Source of the DNA: Bog-257 sp963805985 | GTDB taxonomy: Bacteria; Acidobacteriota; Terriglobia; Terriglobales; Acidobacteriaceae | DNA: 64,000 nt | NCBI GenBank assembly: GCA_963805985.1 | Contig: CAWDWG010000005.1 | Span: 62,001 to 126,000 of the forward strand | Reading direction: 5' to 3' | Part shown: positions 32,526-41,940 of the stretch, in pieces | Layout: each line of letters starts with the position of its first letter | Position numbering within the stretch: position 1 is the stretch's first letter | Translations under genes and position numbers: made by a program | The notes under the pieces: generated by a model | Databases searched by the model: none | The model's input: the letters and a program-made list of their open reading frames with translations, nothing else | Told to the model about the DNA's origin: nothing

Positions 32526-33317
32526 CTAGCTTTTCTTGCTGTTCAACGCGTCATTCAGCCCGGCCACGCCTTTCAGCACATCGTTCCAGAACGGCGCTCC
32601 CAGCGATACCAGCGCGCCCATAACTAACAATCCGATGATTTCCAGGATCGGGTCGTCCTTGAAATCTTCCTGGTACTTATTCGTCCTCAGCAAAACCGGA
32701 TACTTCTGCAGTTGATCCTGGATTGCCTTGCGGCTGTTCTCATACACCGCATTCGGATCTTGCGCCTGCCCCGCCACTGCTTGGCCGTTGCCAATGGTTG
32801 CCGCTGTTCCCGAAATCGCTTGCGACATGCTCTGATTGATCGCCAGCAGGTTATAAATTTTGATCACGCTGGCATTCAGCACCAGCACGACCGCGAAACT
32901 CAGAATAATCACGCAACGCTTGTTGTATGCCGTGTACAGCCGTTGAAACTTCGCCTGCGCTCCCGCGTATGCCGCGGCAATGCTGTCCTTAAGCTGACCT
33001 AGCGTTGCATTCTCCGCGGCCACGACACGAGGAATCGCCTGCAGCTGCTCGTTTGTGAATTGGATCCCATCCAGCAGCTTGCGAAAATCGTCCGCGTCGA
33101 AGCGCTCCAGCGCAGTGATCTTCAGCCCACGCACTGCCATAGCCTGTTTGACCTGGTCCAGCTGCAGATGCGCTCCCATGAACTCCGTAAGCGCCAGCTC
33201 CATTACCTTGGCCTTGCTGTTGAGCACCGACTTCACCACCTCCTGCACGCCTTGCACGATCACGCACAGCACATAAATCAACACCACCAGCGCCAGGAAT
33301 GTCTGCAGTTCACTCAT
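32526..33317 (-). CDS. Membrane protein of unknown function
   Basis: The 263-residue product has three hydrophobic segments: residues 5-25 (FLALVVLIYVLCVIVQGVQE), about 137-157 (CVIILSFAVVLVLNASVIKI) and about 230-245 (IIGLLVMGALVSLGAPFW). A helical, charged region of about 100 residues lies between the first two. The C-terminal LVSLGAPFWNDVLKGVAGLN segment resembles a motif I have seen in uncharacterised membrane proteins, but no function is known. AGGAGG lies just before ATG 33317. It stands alone between repeat-rich and empty regions. Confidence 0.75.
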   Translation of the reverse strand: MSELQTFLALVVLIYVLCVIVQGVQEVVKSVLNSKAKVMELALTEFMGAHLQLDQVKQAMAVRGLKITALERFDADDFRKLLDGIQFTNEQLQAIPRVVAAENATLGQLKDSIAAAYAGAQAKFQRLYTAYNKRCVIILSFAVVLVLNASVIKIYNLLAINQSMSQAISGTAATIGNGQAVAGQAQDPNAVYENSRKAIQDQLQKYPVLLRTNKYQEDFKDDPILEIIGLLVMGALVSLGAPFWNDVLKGVAGLNDALNSKKS

Positions 33318-34353
33318 GGGACCTCCTCATCAGGTTCCGCGTTTGGGTGCAAACATATCGCGTCGCAGAAGCGGAGTCTTGGTTTTTGTGGGGAGCGAAT
33401 CTGGCTGGTCATCCCAGCCGGCGAGCTGGGAGCTTGTCTATCCTACGAAGCAACTAATCCGAGATGCAATGCCTCAGCTCAGGGCCCATAGCTCACGACT
33501 CATAGCTGAGTACCAAAAAGAAGAATCCCGAAACGTATTTGACCTATCGCTTCCGGCCAGTGGGTCACATTCAATCCTTGCCAAGTTTGCCTGCCAACAC
33601 TTGCGTATCAGCCTGCGCTTGGCCCGGATGCCGGACTCGCAACTAACCGGAAAGACCGATCAACGCCTCGGGATTCCCGTCTTGCCCTTGTACTGTCTTC
33701 TGCTCTCGCTGTTGAGCTGCTCGCGATGAACTGTTTGTGGCCTCTGTCTTGCGCTATGAGCGCCAGTCTTCGGCCTCGCTGCAGATCCCGGGCTAGCCGG
33801 TTTCTTCCTCGCTTCCGCGCTGAAGAAAGCTCGCTGCTTCACTGCCAGAACCTTGAAAACTGTCAAGGAACGAGTGTGTTTTTACTCCTCCTGTTTTCAA
33901 AGTCAACGAAATTATCGCGACTTTATCTCGCGTGTTTTCAATCGAGTGCAGCTCGTCCACAGGCCACTGCCAGGATTTTGTGCAATCGTTCTCCGCGCGA
34001 TTTTCAGCCGCCGCATTCCTGCAATATTTTCGCGGTGTTAATACAGCGCAGCATCCCTCTGCAGCAGATTTCACGCGGGATCGAGTTGTGCGAAATCGGG
34101 CAAAAAGCAAGCCCAGCAAGGCTTTCAGAGAAATACGATTTTGGCCTGTCAGCGGTAGGATGGCACTCCCGCGACGTCCTCTTTGTTTCCGGCCAGCCAC
34201 GCATCCGCAGTAAAATTTCTCAGCGCGAAGCCAAGGGCAAGATTAACGGCTTCGTCGACCGGCCGCGGAAGCCGGGCCCTGGCGCGGAAGAAGGAGAACA
34301 CAAATCCGACGAGGTGACATCTGCCGCGTCTTTATCATGGCAGGGAATGGGAT
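33318..34353. other. About 1 kb without a convincing gene
   Basis: Open frames on both strands here overlap, lack ribosome binding sites and have no recognisable motifs. A short hairpin, CCTTGA...TCAAGG (33851-33868), lies in the middle. The stretch is less GC-rich than its neighbours. It could be a decayed gene or hold a small RNA, but nothing specific can be supported. Confidence 0.5.
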
Positions 34354-34539
34354 CTAAGGCCGTGGAATTTCCAGCTGCTTGCAGATGGATCTTACAGTTC
34401 CTTCTTTGATTTCCCGATGCCGAGGGATACTGGCTATTTTCTGAGTGCCAGGGTTAATCCAAACCGAGTGTGAGCCGCCTTCGCGATAGAAAATACATGC
34501 GTGGAGGCGCAGGTGGCGTTCCAGATCGGCCAGCTTCAT
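34354..34539 (-). CDS. hicA: HicA-like mRNA interferase toxin
   Basis: The 61-residue protein matches the HicA/YcfA fold. The family's catalytic histidine lies in REGGSHSVW, and the C-terminal basic strand-helix IPRHREIKEGTVRSICKQLE is also typical. HicA toxins are double-stranded-RNA-binding-fold RNases that cleave mRNA. The gene follows hicB after 3 bp, so the antitoxin is translated first. The conserved His in the G-S-H context is intact, so the toxin is probably functional. Confidence 0.85.
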   Translation of the reverse strand: MKLADLERHLRLHACIFYREGGSHSVWINPGTQKIASIPRHREIKEGTVRSICKQLEIPRP

Positions 34540-34542
34540 CTC

Positions 34543-34755
34543 TCACGCCAGTTCGAAGGTTTCGCGAACCGCCTTTGGCGAAAGATCTTTCTCCGCCAGC
34601 TCGCGCTGACACTCCAGGACAAGTTGCAGCGCATCAAGCAGATTTGCCTTGGCTTCTTCGAGAGTTTCTCCCTGCGAAATCGCCGCGGGAATCTCTTCCA
34701 CGAAGCAAGTGTAGCCACCCTCGTTGGCCGGCTCGAAAACGGCAGTAAGCTTCAT
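34543..34755 (-). CDS. hicB: HicB-like antitoxin (short form)
   Basis: From ATG 34755 the product is about 70 residues: MKLTAVFEPANEGGYTCFVE, then IPAAISQGETLEEAKANLLD, which is the partial RNase-H fold of HicB. It lacks the C-terminal helix-turn-helix found in longer HicB proteins, so autoregulation would need another route. TACCCT (34767-34762) stands 6 bp before the ATG without a ribosome binding site, a hint of leaderless transcription. It lies 55 bp downstream of rel on the same strand. Confidence 0.85.
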   Translation of the reverse strand: MKLTAVFEPANEGGYTCFVEEIPAAISQGETLEEAKANLLDALQLVLECQRELAEKDLSPKAVRETFELA

Positions 34756-34810
34756 GGGCTCAGGGTAACATGATTTCAACGGCTCGCCACCAGCTGATAG
34801 CGACAGCTTC

Positions 34811-37048
34811 CTACAGTTTCTGCAACCGCTGTACATCTCTTACGCCGGGAATCTTGCGAACGCCGGTAATGATGCGCTCCAGGTGCTTCAGGTCGGCGAT
34901 GTCGGCGACGATCTCCACCGTAGCGGCTTCCTCGGCGGTCTTGGCTTCGATGTTGCGGATGTTGGTGTTGGCGTCGCTGATGACGGTGGCGATCTGTTTC
35001 AGCATGCCGGGACGGTTGTCGCAATAAACCGCCAGCTTGACGGGATAGCCGGCTTGCCACGCGGGTGAAGAGGCATCGCGTCCCCACTCCACCGCGATGC
35101 GGCGCTCGGGCTCGATCAGAAGGTTATCGACATTGGAACAGCTCTTGGAATGTACGGCGACGCCTTTGCCGCGGGTCACATAACCGACAATGTCTTCCCC
35201 GCGAATCGGGTTACAACATTTCGCGCGATAGACCATAAGGTCGTCGTGTCCCTTGACCTTGATGGCCGAGTTGTCGCCGCCAAAGACCCGCCGCACCACG
35301 CTGGTGAAGCCGCCCGAAGCGTCATCCTCGGTTGGAGGAACGGGCGCAGCGTGGCCCGAGAACGATTGCGCATCTTCCGGAGGAACCAGCCGCGCCAGAA
35401 TACTGCGCGCGGAAAATTTGCCGTAGCCGATCGCGGCCAGCAGGTCTTCCGGCTTCGCCAGGCCATTTTCGCTCGATACCCGCTGCAGCTCGGCATCGTT
35501 GAGCGACTTCATCGAGATGCGATACTTCCTCGCCTCTTTCTCCATCAGCTTGCGGCCGATTTCCACTGCGCGCTCGCGCTGATGCACGTTGAGCCAATGC
35601 TTGATCTTCTGCCTCGACCGCGACGACTTGGTGAACTGCAGCCAATCGCGGCTGGGATGATGTCCCGGCTGCGTCAAAATCTCCACGATGTCTCCGGAGC
35701 GCAGCTTGTAGCGCAAGGCGACGATTCGTCCATTAACCTTCGCGCCGACGCATGTGTTCCCGACTTCGGTGTGTACGGTGTATGCGAAATCGACTGGCGT
35801 CGCATCGCGCGGCAGAATCACGATCCTGCCCTTCGGCGTGAAGGTGTAAACCTCCTCCGGATACAGATCGATCTTCAGCGTCGCGAGAAATTCGTTGGAG
35901 TTCTTGATATCGCGCTGCCACTCGACCACCTGCCGCAGCCACGCCAGCCGCTGCTCATCGCGCGCCGACACCGGACCGTCTTTGTACTTCCAGTGCGCCG
36001 CGATGCCTTCCTCGGCCATCTTATGCATCTCTTCGGTGCGGATCTGCACCTCGAACGCATGCCCCTTCTCCGAGATGACCGTGGTGTGCAGCGACTTGTA
36101 GAAATTGTTGCGCGGGATGGCGATGAAATCCTTGATGCGCCCGGGCACCGGCCGCCATTGGTTGTGAATGATGCCCAGCACCGCGTAGCAATCCGCCTCC
36201 GATTGCGTGATGATGCGCAGTGCCAGCATGTCGTAGATCTGATCGATGGAAATCCGCTGCCTCTGCAGCTTCTGCCAGATGCTGTAATAGCGCTTGATAC
36301 GCGCCTCGACGCGCGCCTGGATCTTGTTCTCCTTCAGCTTCGCCTCGATGACGCCTTGCACTTCCGCCAGAAACGCTTCGCCTTCTTTGCGGCGGAGCTC
36401 GATTGCATCCTTCACCTGGTTGTAGGAGATGGGATCGACGTATTGAAACGCCAGGTCCTCGAGCTCGCCGCGCACTTTGTTCATGCCCAGGCGATGTGCG
36501 ATCGGCGCGTAGATATCCAGCGTCTCACGCGAAATTTTGTGCTGCCGCTCCGGCGAGAGAAACTTCAGCGTGCGCATATTGTGCAGGCGGTCGGCCAGCT
36601 TGATCAGGACGACACGAATGTCATCCATCATGGCCAGCACCATCTTGCGCACGTTTTCGGCTTGCGCGTCTTCCGACGAGGCGAACTCAATCTTGCTGAT
36701 CTTGGTGACGCCTTCGACGATGTGAGCGACCTGCTCGCCGAATTCAGTTTTAATCTCGTCGACGGTGACCGTCGTGTCTTCTACAACGTCGTGCAGCAAG
36801 CCGGCAGCGATGGCAGTGGTGTCCAGGCGCATCTCCGCCAGAATCGTCGCTACCTGCAAGGGATGCGCCAGATAGGGCTCGCCGGACTCGCGCGCGCTGC
36901 CTTTGTGATGTTCGAGGGAGAAGTCGTAGGCTTTCTTTACCAGCGAGAGATCGTCACTGGACCGATAGGCGCGGATCTTGCGCAGAAGGTCGCGATAGCG
37001 GGTGACCGTTAAAACATTGGTCGCGATCTGCTGGCGCAAAGTCGCCAT
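34811..37048 (-). CDS. rel: Bifunctional (p)ppGpp synthetase/hydrolase (Rel/SpoT)
   Basis: This cytoplasmic, ribosome-associated enzyme makes and degrades the stringent alarmone. The 745-residue protein has the full long-RSH domain order. The HD hydrolase domain (about residues 45-200) contains LLHDVVEDT and KLADRLHNMRTL. The synthetase domain (about 240-350) contains RIKDFIAIPRNNFYKSLHTT, where the RxKD motif marks bifunctional enzymes. The TGS domain (about 400-460) contains VYTFTPKGRIVILPRDATPV, followed by a helical/zinc-finger region and a C-terminal ACT domain (LAVYCDNRPGMLKQIATVIS). Both activities look intact. TATAAT 5 bp before the ATG suggests a leaderless transcript. hicBA follows on the same strand. 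Confidence 0.96.
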   Translation of the reverse strand: MATLRQQIATNVLTVTRYRDLLRKIRAYRSSDDLSLVKKAYDFSLEHHKGSARESGEPYLAHPLQVATILAEMRLDTTAIAAGLLHDVVEDTTVTVDEIKTEFGEQVAHIVEGVTKISKIEFASSEDAQAENVRKMVLAMMDDIRVVLIKLADRLHNMRTLKFLSPERQHKISRETLDIYAPIAHRLGMNKVRGELEDLAFQYVDPISYNQVKDAIELRRKEGEAFLAEVQGVIEAKLKENKIQARVEARIKRYYSIWQKLQRQRISIDQIYDMLALRIITQSEADCYAVLGIIHNQWRPVPGRIKDFIAIPRNNFYKSLHTTVISEKGHAFEVQIRTEEMHKMAEEGIAAHWKYKDGPVSARDEQRLAWLRQVVEWQRDIKNSNEFLATLKIDLYPEEVYTFTPKGRIVILPRDATPVDFAYTVHTEVGNTCVGAKVNGRIVALRYKLRSGDIVEILTQPGHHPSRDWLQFTKSSRSRQKIKHWLNVHQRERAVEIGRKLMEKEARKYRISMKSLNDAELQRVSSENGLAKPEDLLAAIGYGKFSARSILARLVPPEDAQSFSGHAAPVPPTEDDASGGFTSVVRRVFGGDNSAIKVKGHDDLMVYRAKCCNPIRGEDIVGYVTRGKGVAVHSKSCSNVDNLLIEPERRIAVEWGRDASSPAWQAGYPVKLAVYCDNRPGMLKQIATVISDANTNIRNIEAKTAEEAATVEIVADIADLKHLERIITGVRKIPGVRDVQRLQKL

Positions 37049-37053
37049 ATCCG

Positions 37054-37059
37054 ATTATA
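37054..37059 (-). promoter_or_regulatory. TATAAT -10 element directly before rel (leaderless)
   Basis: On the minus strand TATAAT (37059-37054) is followed by CGGAT and then the rel ATG at 37048. The mRNA would begin at the start codon or within 2 nt of it. No ribosome binding site is present. Confidence 0.65.
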
Positions 37060-37324
37060 CGACGATGTGAGCGGGCATTCAGATTCAGGTGGAGCATCAG
37101 TGCGCGCCAAGCTCTCGACTGTTTTGCTTTTCAGTTTCAGCAAGACGATTCAGGAAGACTCGATCAGCAGGAATTCCAACTGAGGCGCTACCAAACCCAA
37201 CTTTTTTCCGCCCCCGCCCGTCCATTGAGGGAGCCGGCATCTTCGCCGCCGCACGATCCTCAGGTGCGCTCGACGGCCAATCGCTCTAATATGTCTATGC
37301 GTACTCCGAGGAGCCCTACTGCGC

Positions 37325-39559
37325 ATGATTGTCACTAAGTCCCGCTTCGGCGTCTTTGGATTGTTGCTGCTGCTTTGCAGCTCTTCTCTACCTTCTTTAG
37401 GGAGCACCGGCAAGAATCGCGAGATCAGCAACATTCATTTCGAAAACATCACCCAGACCACGGTCGACGTCGTGTGGGACACGGTGCATCCCAGCACATC
37501 GCAGGTGGCGATCTCCTATAACAATCAGGATTACGAGCCCGATCGCCTGGCGCCGGACTCCGCCGATGCCAGGCTGGTCACCAAGCACCGCGTCACTGTC
37601 GATCACCTGGTTCCCAACTTCAGCTATTACATCTACGTCGTCTCCGTCGACGCGAAGGGCGAGATGTCGACCGCGCCCGGCCCGCAGACGCAGGACGGCA
37701 AGAACCCGTCGATCACGATGAAAACTGCCCCGCCTGCGCAGGTCGGGCCGCCCAGCTTCAAGATTTACACCTTCGGTCCCAACGAAGCGTTTCCCGGCTA
37801 TGACATGTATTTCCGCGTGCAGCCGATTCTGATAGCCGGACCCGCGGGCCATCTCTACATCCACAGTGAGAACGGTTACAACAACAGCAGCGACGGAGTG
37901 GTGAAGTATCTGGGCGGCGACAATAAGGGCAATCCGCAGACTATCAGCGTCCATTTCGCCTGCAATTGGGGCAGCGATTCAGCTCAGGACAGCGAAGAGC
38001 AGGATCTTGACCAACAGACGAACATGGGCTTCTGCCGCAACGGCAATACCAATGTGAACGACTTCAACATTCGCCTGCGCGTTTCGCCCGAAACCGTCCC
38101 CGGCCCGTACCAGGTTGCCTTTACGCTGGAGACCAACGGCGTGAAGCAGACCGCGAAGTACGAGTTCACCGTCCAGCCCGCGCCGACAGCGCCGGCCAAG
38201 CCGCAGCTGGCGCAGAAATCCATCCCCGGGCTCAAGACCTGGGACACGCAGATGGTCGAGCTGGGCAAGAAATGGTGCATCTATCGCGACGAGCAGAACG
38301 TCGCCGGCAATTTCGTCGATGCCTGGGGCTGGACTGGAGACGCGTGGTTCTATGATGGCGGACGCGTCTACGAAAGCATCGACACATACACCGCCGCCGC
38401 CGGTCATCCTCAACATGCGGCGTGGCAGCACTGCGCGATCAACATCCTCGATCCTTATGCGAATTATCTTGTCGCCAGCAAAGGCGCAATGGCCGGGTAT
38501 TCCATCTTCACTTTCGGCATGGCGATGAACTACTGGCGCACCAAGGCCGAGGTGATGAAGTGGGGCGTCAACGCAGTGGCGACCGAGGGGCCGCAAAAAG
38601 TTTCGTGCGGCAGCGTGGACATCGGCGGCATTCGCGAGAACGCTTACCGCAGCAACGCCTGGATGACGAACGAGATGCTGGGCGCGCCGCGCTGGCCGCT
38701 GCTCCAGCGCAACATCGACAAGCTGATCGGCAACCTGAACATGGCGGCACGCGGCCAGACCGAGGGTGTCCATCCCTTCATGGTCGGCCTCGCAATGGAC
38801 GCGCTGATTCACTGGTACGAGCTCAACCTCGCCGAAGGGCATCCCGACTATCGCGTGCTGCCGGTCATCAAAGAAGCGCTCGACGGGCTGTGGCACAACA
38901 GCTGGCTGCCGAAACAGAACATGTTTCGCTACGCGCCGTTCCGCCTGCCCTACAACGACAGCACCGAATACACCACGCTCAACAACCTGGTTTCAAACTC
39001 GTATGCGTGGTACTGGATGATGACCGGCGACACCACCGAGCGCGATCACGGCGACCTGCTCTTCGCGCATGCCTTCGACGATCCCGACGGCTACACCTGG
39101 AGCGGCAAGCAGTTCAGCCAGGAGTTCGAGTTCAGCTTCGACTTCGTGCGCTATCGCGAGGGGCAGACGACGTCCAGCGTGATCGAGGCGAACAATCCGT
39201 ATACCGGACCTTACGCCGACACCGTGCCACCGATCAGCGAGAAGGTAAATTGCGATCCCAACTATTTTCCGCACTGCAAAGCAGGAACGATCGGCAGCAC
39301 GACGGCGACGATCTTCTGGGGAACTTATAAGCAGGCGACGACGCAGCTCATCTATGGCAAGACCGACAAGTACGGCGAGACTTCACCGTGGGACAAAGCG
39401 CTGGTCTACGACCACGTAGTGAAGCTGACGGGATTGCAGCCGGGGACGACCTATCACTTCCGGACGAAGTCGATTGATCGCGCCGGAAATGTTGGCTCGA
39501 TGAAGGACCTGACGTTTACGACCTTGCCGGCGGAGAACGCGGCACCGCAGAAGCAGTAG
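37325..39559 (+). CDS. Secreted protein with fibronectin type III domains flanking a helical domain
   Basis: The 744-residue protein has a signal peptide (FGLLLLLCSSSLPSLG) and an N-terminal FN3 domain at about residues 33-135 (ITQTTVDVVWDT, LVPNFSYYIYVVS). A further beta region reaches residue 285. A central, tryptophan-rich helical domain at about 300-640 (GWTGDAWFYDGGRVYESID, GGIRENAYRSNAW, TEGVHPFMVGLAMDALIHWY) looks like an alpha/alpha-toroid, as in some glycoside hydrolases and lyases. A C-terminal FN3 domain (GLQPGTTYHFRTKSID) completes it. I do not recognise the central family, so an enzyme acting on extracellular polysaccharide is only a guess. It is a single gene. Confidence 0.8.
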   Translation: MIVTKSRFGVFGLLLLLCSSSLPSLGSTGKNREISNIHFENITQTTVDVVWDTVHPSTSQVAISYNNQDYEPDRLAPDSADARLVTKHRVTVDHLVPNFSYYIYVVSVDAKGEMSTAPGPQTQDGKNPSITMKTAPPAQVGPPSFKIYTFGPNEAFPGYDMYFRVQPILIAGPAGHLYIHSENGYNNSSDGVVKYLGGDNKGNPQTISVHFACNWGSDSAQDSEEQDLDQQTNMGFCRNGNTNVNDFNIRLRVSPETVPGPYQVAFTLETNGVKQTAKYEFTVQPAPTAPAKPQLAQKSIPGLKTWDTQMVELGKKWCIYRDEQNVAGNFVDAWGWTGDAWFYDGGRVYESIDTYTAAAGHPQHAAWQHCAINILDPYANYLVASKGAMAGYSIFTFGMAMNYWRTKAEVMKWGVNAVATEGPQKVSCGSVDIGGIRENAYRSNAWMTNEMLGAPRWPLLQRNIDKLIGNLNMAARGQTEGVHPFMVGLAMDALIHWYELNLAEGHPDYRVLPVIKEALDGLWHNSWLPKQNMFRYAPFRLPYNDSTEYTTLNNLVSNSYAWYWMMTGDTTERDHGDLLFAHAFDDPDGYTWSGKQFSQEFEFSFDFVRYREGQTTSSVIEANNPYTGPYADTVPPISEKVNCDPNYFPHCKAGTIGSTTATIFWGTYKQATTQLIYGKTDKYGETSPWDKALVYDHVVKLTGLQPGTTYHFRTKSIDRAGNVGSMKDLTFTTLPAENAAPQKQ

Positions 39560-39720
39560 GTTTGTTCGCGCGCGACGGCTGGGGGTGGCGCGCCGCATCA
39601 GCGGTGCATTTGGAGCGATCCGAGGTTAATCGGCTTTATCTTAGTTGCCGTTGATCCACGCCTGAAAGGCGTGCTCCACCCATCCCGGCGAATCGGTCTA
39701 TGCCGACGGCGAAGGCGAGG

Positions 39721-40788
39721 CTACTTCATCGTCCCGGCCTGCTTCATGATCTCTTCGGCGAAGTAGTTGTCCACTGTGGCTTTGTCGCGGATGGTCTCGT
39801 AATACGCGGCCTTCAGCAATTGCTCGCGGCGGTCGCGCAACTGTTCGCGGATCGCCTGCTGCACTCGCGGATCCTTCAGCTCGCGCTGTCCGGCAACTTC
39901 CCGGCTGATCAGCTTCACAATGCGGAATCCGTAGACCTGATGGGTGTTCGGATCGTTGACGGTGAGAACCGTCGTGTACTGTCCCGGCTTCAACTTGTTG
40001 ATGGCGTCCATTGCGGTCTTGTCGGCCTTTAGCGATGACTCCGGAATGAAGCCAAGATCGCCGCCGTTCTGCGCGGTATCCGGCTGTTCGGAATAGGTCA
40101 TCGCGACGGTGCCAAAATCCTCGCCGCTGTCCAGCCGGTTCTCAATCATCTGGATCTTCTTGTGCGCATCCGCTTCGTTCTGCGCCTTCATGTTCTTCAC
40201 CTGCGGATTCGGCTGCGTGGTCACCAGAATCTGCGCCAGATGATATTGCGGTTCGATCAGGTTGAACTCGGCCTTGTGCTGGTTGTAGTAGGCGGTGATG
40301 TCTTCGTCGGAGATGTTGATCTTCGACGTGACTTCCTTGTTCAGCACCTTGTCGATGGTGAGCGAGCGCCGCAGGTCGCGCTTGAAGTCGTCCAGCGTGA
40401 GCTGCCGTTCCTTCAGGCGCTTGTCGAACTCTTCCTGCGTGTAGGGCGCCTTGATCTCCGCCAGCTTGGCGTTGACTTCCTCGTCGGTGGCCAGCAGGCC
40501 AAGCTTCTCGGCGCGCTGCATCAGGATTTCGTTGTCGATGAGCGTGCGCAGAATGTTGAGGCGCAAGGTGTCGGCCTGCTCCTCGCTCGGCTTCTGGGGA
40601 GCGTCGGCCACCTGGCTGTCGTAGAACTTCTGGACTTCGGTGCGGGTGATCTTGCGGCCGTTGACCGTCGCCATCACGTCGGCGCCGGCCTCTTTGTTGT
40701 TGCAGCCGATGTTGGGCAACAGCCCAAGCAAAACCAGCGGAGTTAGCAACAGGGCAAGTCGTGCTGCCCTCGTATCTTTCAGTTCCAA
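39721..40788 (-). CDS. SurA-like peptidyl-prolyl isomerase lipoprotein
   Basis: This is a lipid-anchored periplasmic or outer-membrane chaperone. The lipobox LLPNIGC places the lipid on about Cys29. The SurA N-terminal region includes ATVNGRKITRTEVQKFY and RTLIDNEILMQRAEKLGL. A parvulin domain at about residues 180-300 has YHLAQILVTT, FGTVAMTYSEQPDTAQNGGD, GFIPESSL and YGFRIVKLISRE. TTG 40788 has AGGAGG 8 nt upstream. It follows the DsbA-like gene after 28 bp, forming a two-gene envelope-folding operon. Confidence 0.92.
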   Translation of the reverse strand: MELKDTRAARLALLLTPLVLLGLLPNIGCNNKEAGADVMATVNGRKITRTEVQKFYDSQVADAPQKPSEEQADTLRLNILRTLIDNEILMQRAEKLGLLATDEEVNAKLAEIKAPYTQEEFDKRLKERQLTLDDFKRDLRRSLTIDKVLNKEVTSKINISDEDITAYYNQHKAEFNLIEPQYHLAQILVTTQPNPQVKNMKAQNEADAHKKIQMIENRLDSGEDFGTVAMTYSEQPDTAQNGGDLGFIPESSLKADKTAMDAINKLKPGQYTTVLTVNDPNTHQVYGFRIVKLISREVAGQRELKDPRVQQAIREQLRDRREQLLKAAYYETIRDKATVDNYFAEEIMKQAGTMK

Positions 40789-40816
40789 ACTAACGCCCCT
40801 CCTGAGAGGCTGAAGG

Positions 40817-41866
40817 CTATTTGCTCGACGGCGGCTGCGTGTGTCCCGGCGGAGGCGGTATCGGCTGAGCCGCCGCTGCTCCCGGAGCAGGCGAAGCAGG
40901 CGCGGCCGGAGGTGGAGGCGGAGGCTGAACTCCCGCCGCCAGCAGCTGCCGGTTCAGAGCGGCTCGCACCGCATCGGCATCCAGCGCGCCTTCCAGACGC
41001 TCGCCATTAACGAAGACCGTCGGCGTCGCACTGACACCCAGCTTGTCGCCCTCGGCGACCGAATCCTTCACGATTGCCTCTGGCGGCGTCTTGATACACG
41101 CCTGCAGCCTTGTCGCGTCAACACCATTCTTCTTGCCGATCTCCAGCGTCTGCTGATCGAGAGCGGTGAACGCGGCTTGCGGGTCCTGCCGCGAGGTCGG
41201 AATGGCGTGCTGATTTCCATGCAGGTAGTCGGCCAGCTGCCAATACGCAGCCGGACTCTGCGCGGCCAGACAGTTCGCATCGTTGGCTGCGTGGTCCGCC
41301 CAGGGATGAATCTGCGACAGCGGGTAGTCCTTGTAAACGATCTTGATCTTGTCCTTGTACTCGGGAAGGATGTCGGTCATCAGCGTGGTGTGCATGCGCG
41401 CACAGAACGGGCACTCGAAGTCGTCGAAGTTCACCACCGTTACCTTGGCGTCGGGATTGCCCCGCATCGGCCGGTCATTCAGCGTGATCTCCTTCATCGT
41501 CTCGACGTAGGGATCCTTCGTCAGGTCGAGCTTGGTGAAGCGCACCAAGGTCTTGTCATCCTTCGAGAGCAGGAAATCGTTGGTCTGCGTCTTGCCGCCG
41601 CGGCTCATCGAGATGGTGACCTGTTCGTAGTTCGGAAACTCGCTGGCGGTTGGCTTCCCTACAGTGACGGTTACGTCAGGCGGAATGTTGAAATACGAGC
41701 GAATCTGCCGCTCAATGCGCTGGTTGACGGCGGACGAGGCGGTCGTCGAGGGGGAACTGTTCGGCGCGCCCTGCTGGGCCCTGCAACCAAGACACAACAG
41801 TAGCGACGCGATGGCTAATCGTCTGAAGAACAAAGTGAAAAACCGCCTTTCGGGTGGGAAGGTCAA
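40817..41866 (-). CDS. DsbA-family thiol-disulfide oxidoreductase lipoprotein
   Basis: This exported thioredoxin-fold protein has a lipobox (LLLCLGC) and then an N-terminal domain of about 100 residues. The thioredoxin-like part begins at NPDAKVTVVNFDDFECPFC, with the CPFC active site, and continues through KDYPLSQIHPWADHAANDAN. The cis-Pro segment is GVSATPTVFVNGE. The C-terminal tail of about 40 residues is rich in Pro and Ala and probably spans the periplasmic matrix. It would oxidise or isomerise periplasmic disulfides. The frame opens at TTG 41866, but a TTG 10-12 codons downstream, with AAGGCGG before it, is also possible. It is operonic with the SurA-like gene. Confidence 0.92.
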   Translation of the reverse strand: MTFPPERRFFTLFFRRLAIASLLLCLGCRAQQGAPNSSPSTTASSAVNQRIERQIRSYFNIPPDVTVTVGKPTASEFPNYEQVTISMSRGGKTQTNDFLLSKDDKTLVRFTKLDLTKDPYVETMKEITLNDRPMRGNPDAKVTVVNFDDFECPFCARMHTTLMTDILPEYKDKIKIVYKDYPLSQIHPWADHAANDANCLAAQSPAAYWQLADYLHGNQHAIPTSRQDPQAAFTALDQQTLEIGKKNGVDATRLQACIKTPPEAIVKDSVAEGDKLGVSATPTVFVNGERLEGALDADAVRAALNRQLLAAGVQPPPPPPAAPASPAPGAAAAQPIPPPPGHTQPPSSK

Positions 41867-41940
41867 GAGGTAATTATCTCATGGCAGTGGGTGGAGCACG
41901 GCTTCACAGGCGGCTGAAAGAGTCATACTGCGATCGCTTT

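Noticed and set aside
33890..34100. AT-richer sequence with strings such as TTATCGCG and GTCCACAGG, considered as DnaA boxes or an origin
   Set aside because: No cluster of TTATCCACA-like boxes and no dnaA, dnaN or gyr genes nearby.
33726..34409. Open frame of 227 codons in the 1-kb gap upstream of hicA
   Set aside because: No ribosome binding site, no motif, unusual composition, and overlapping alternatives on the other strand.
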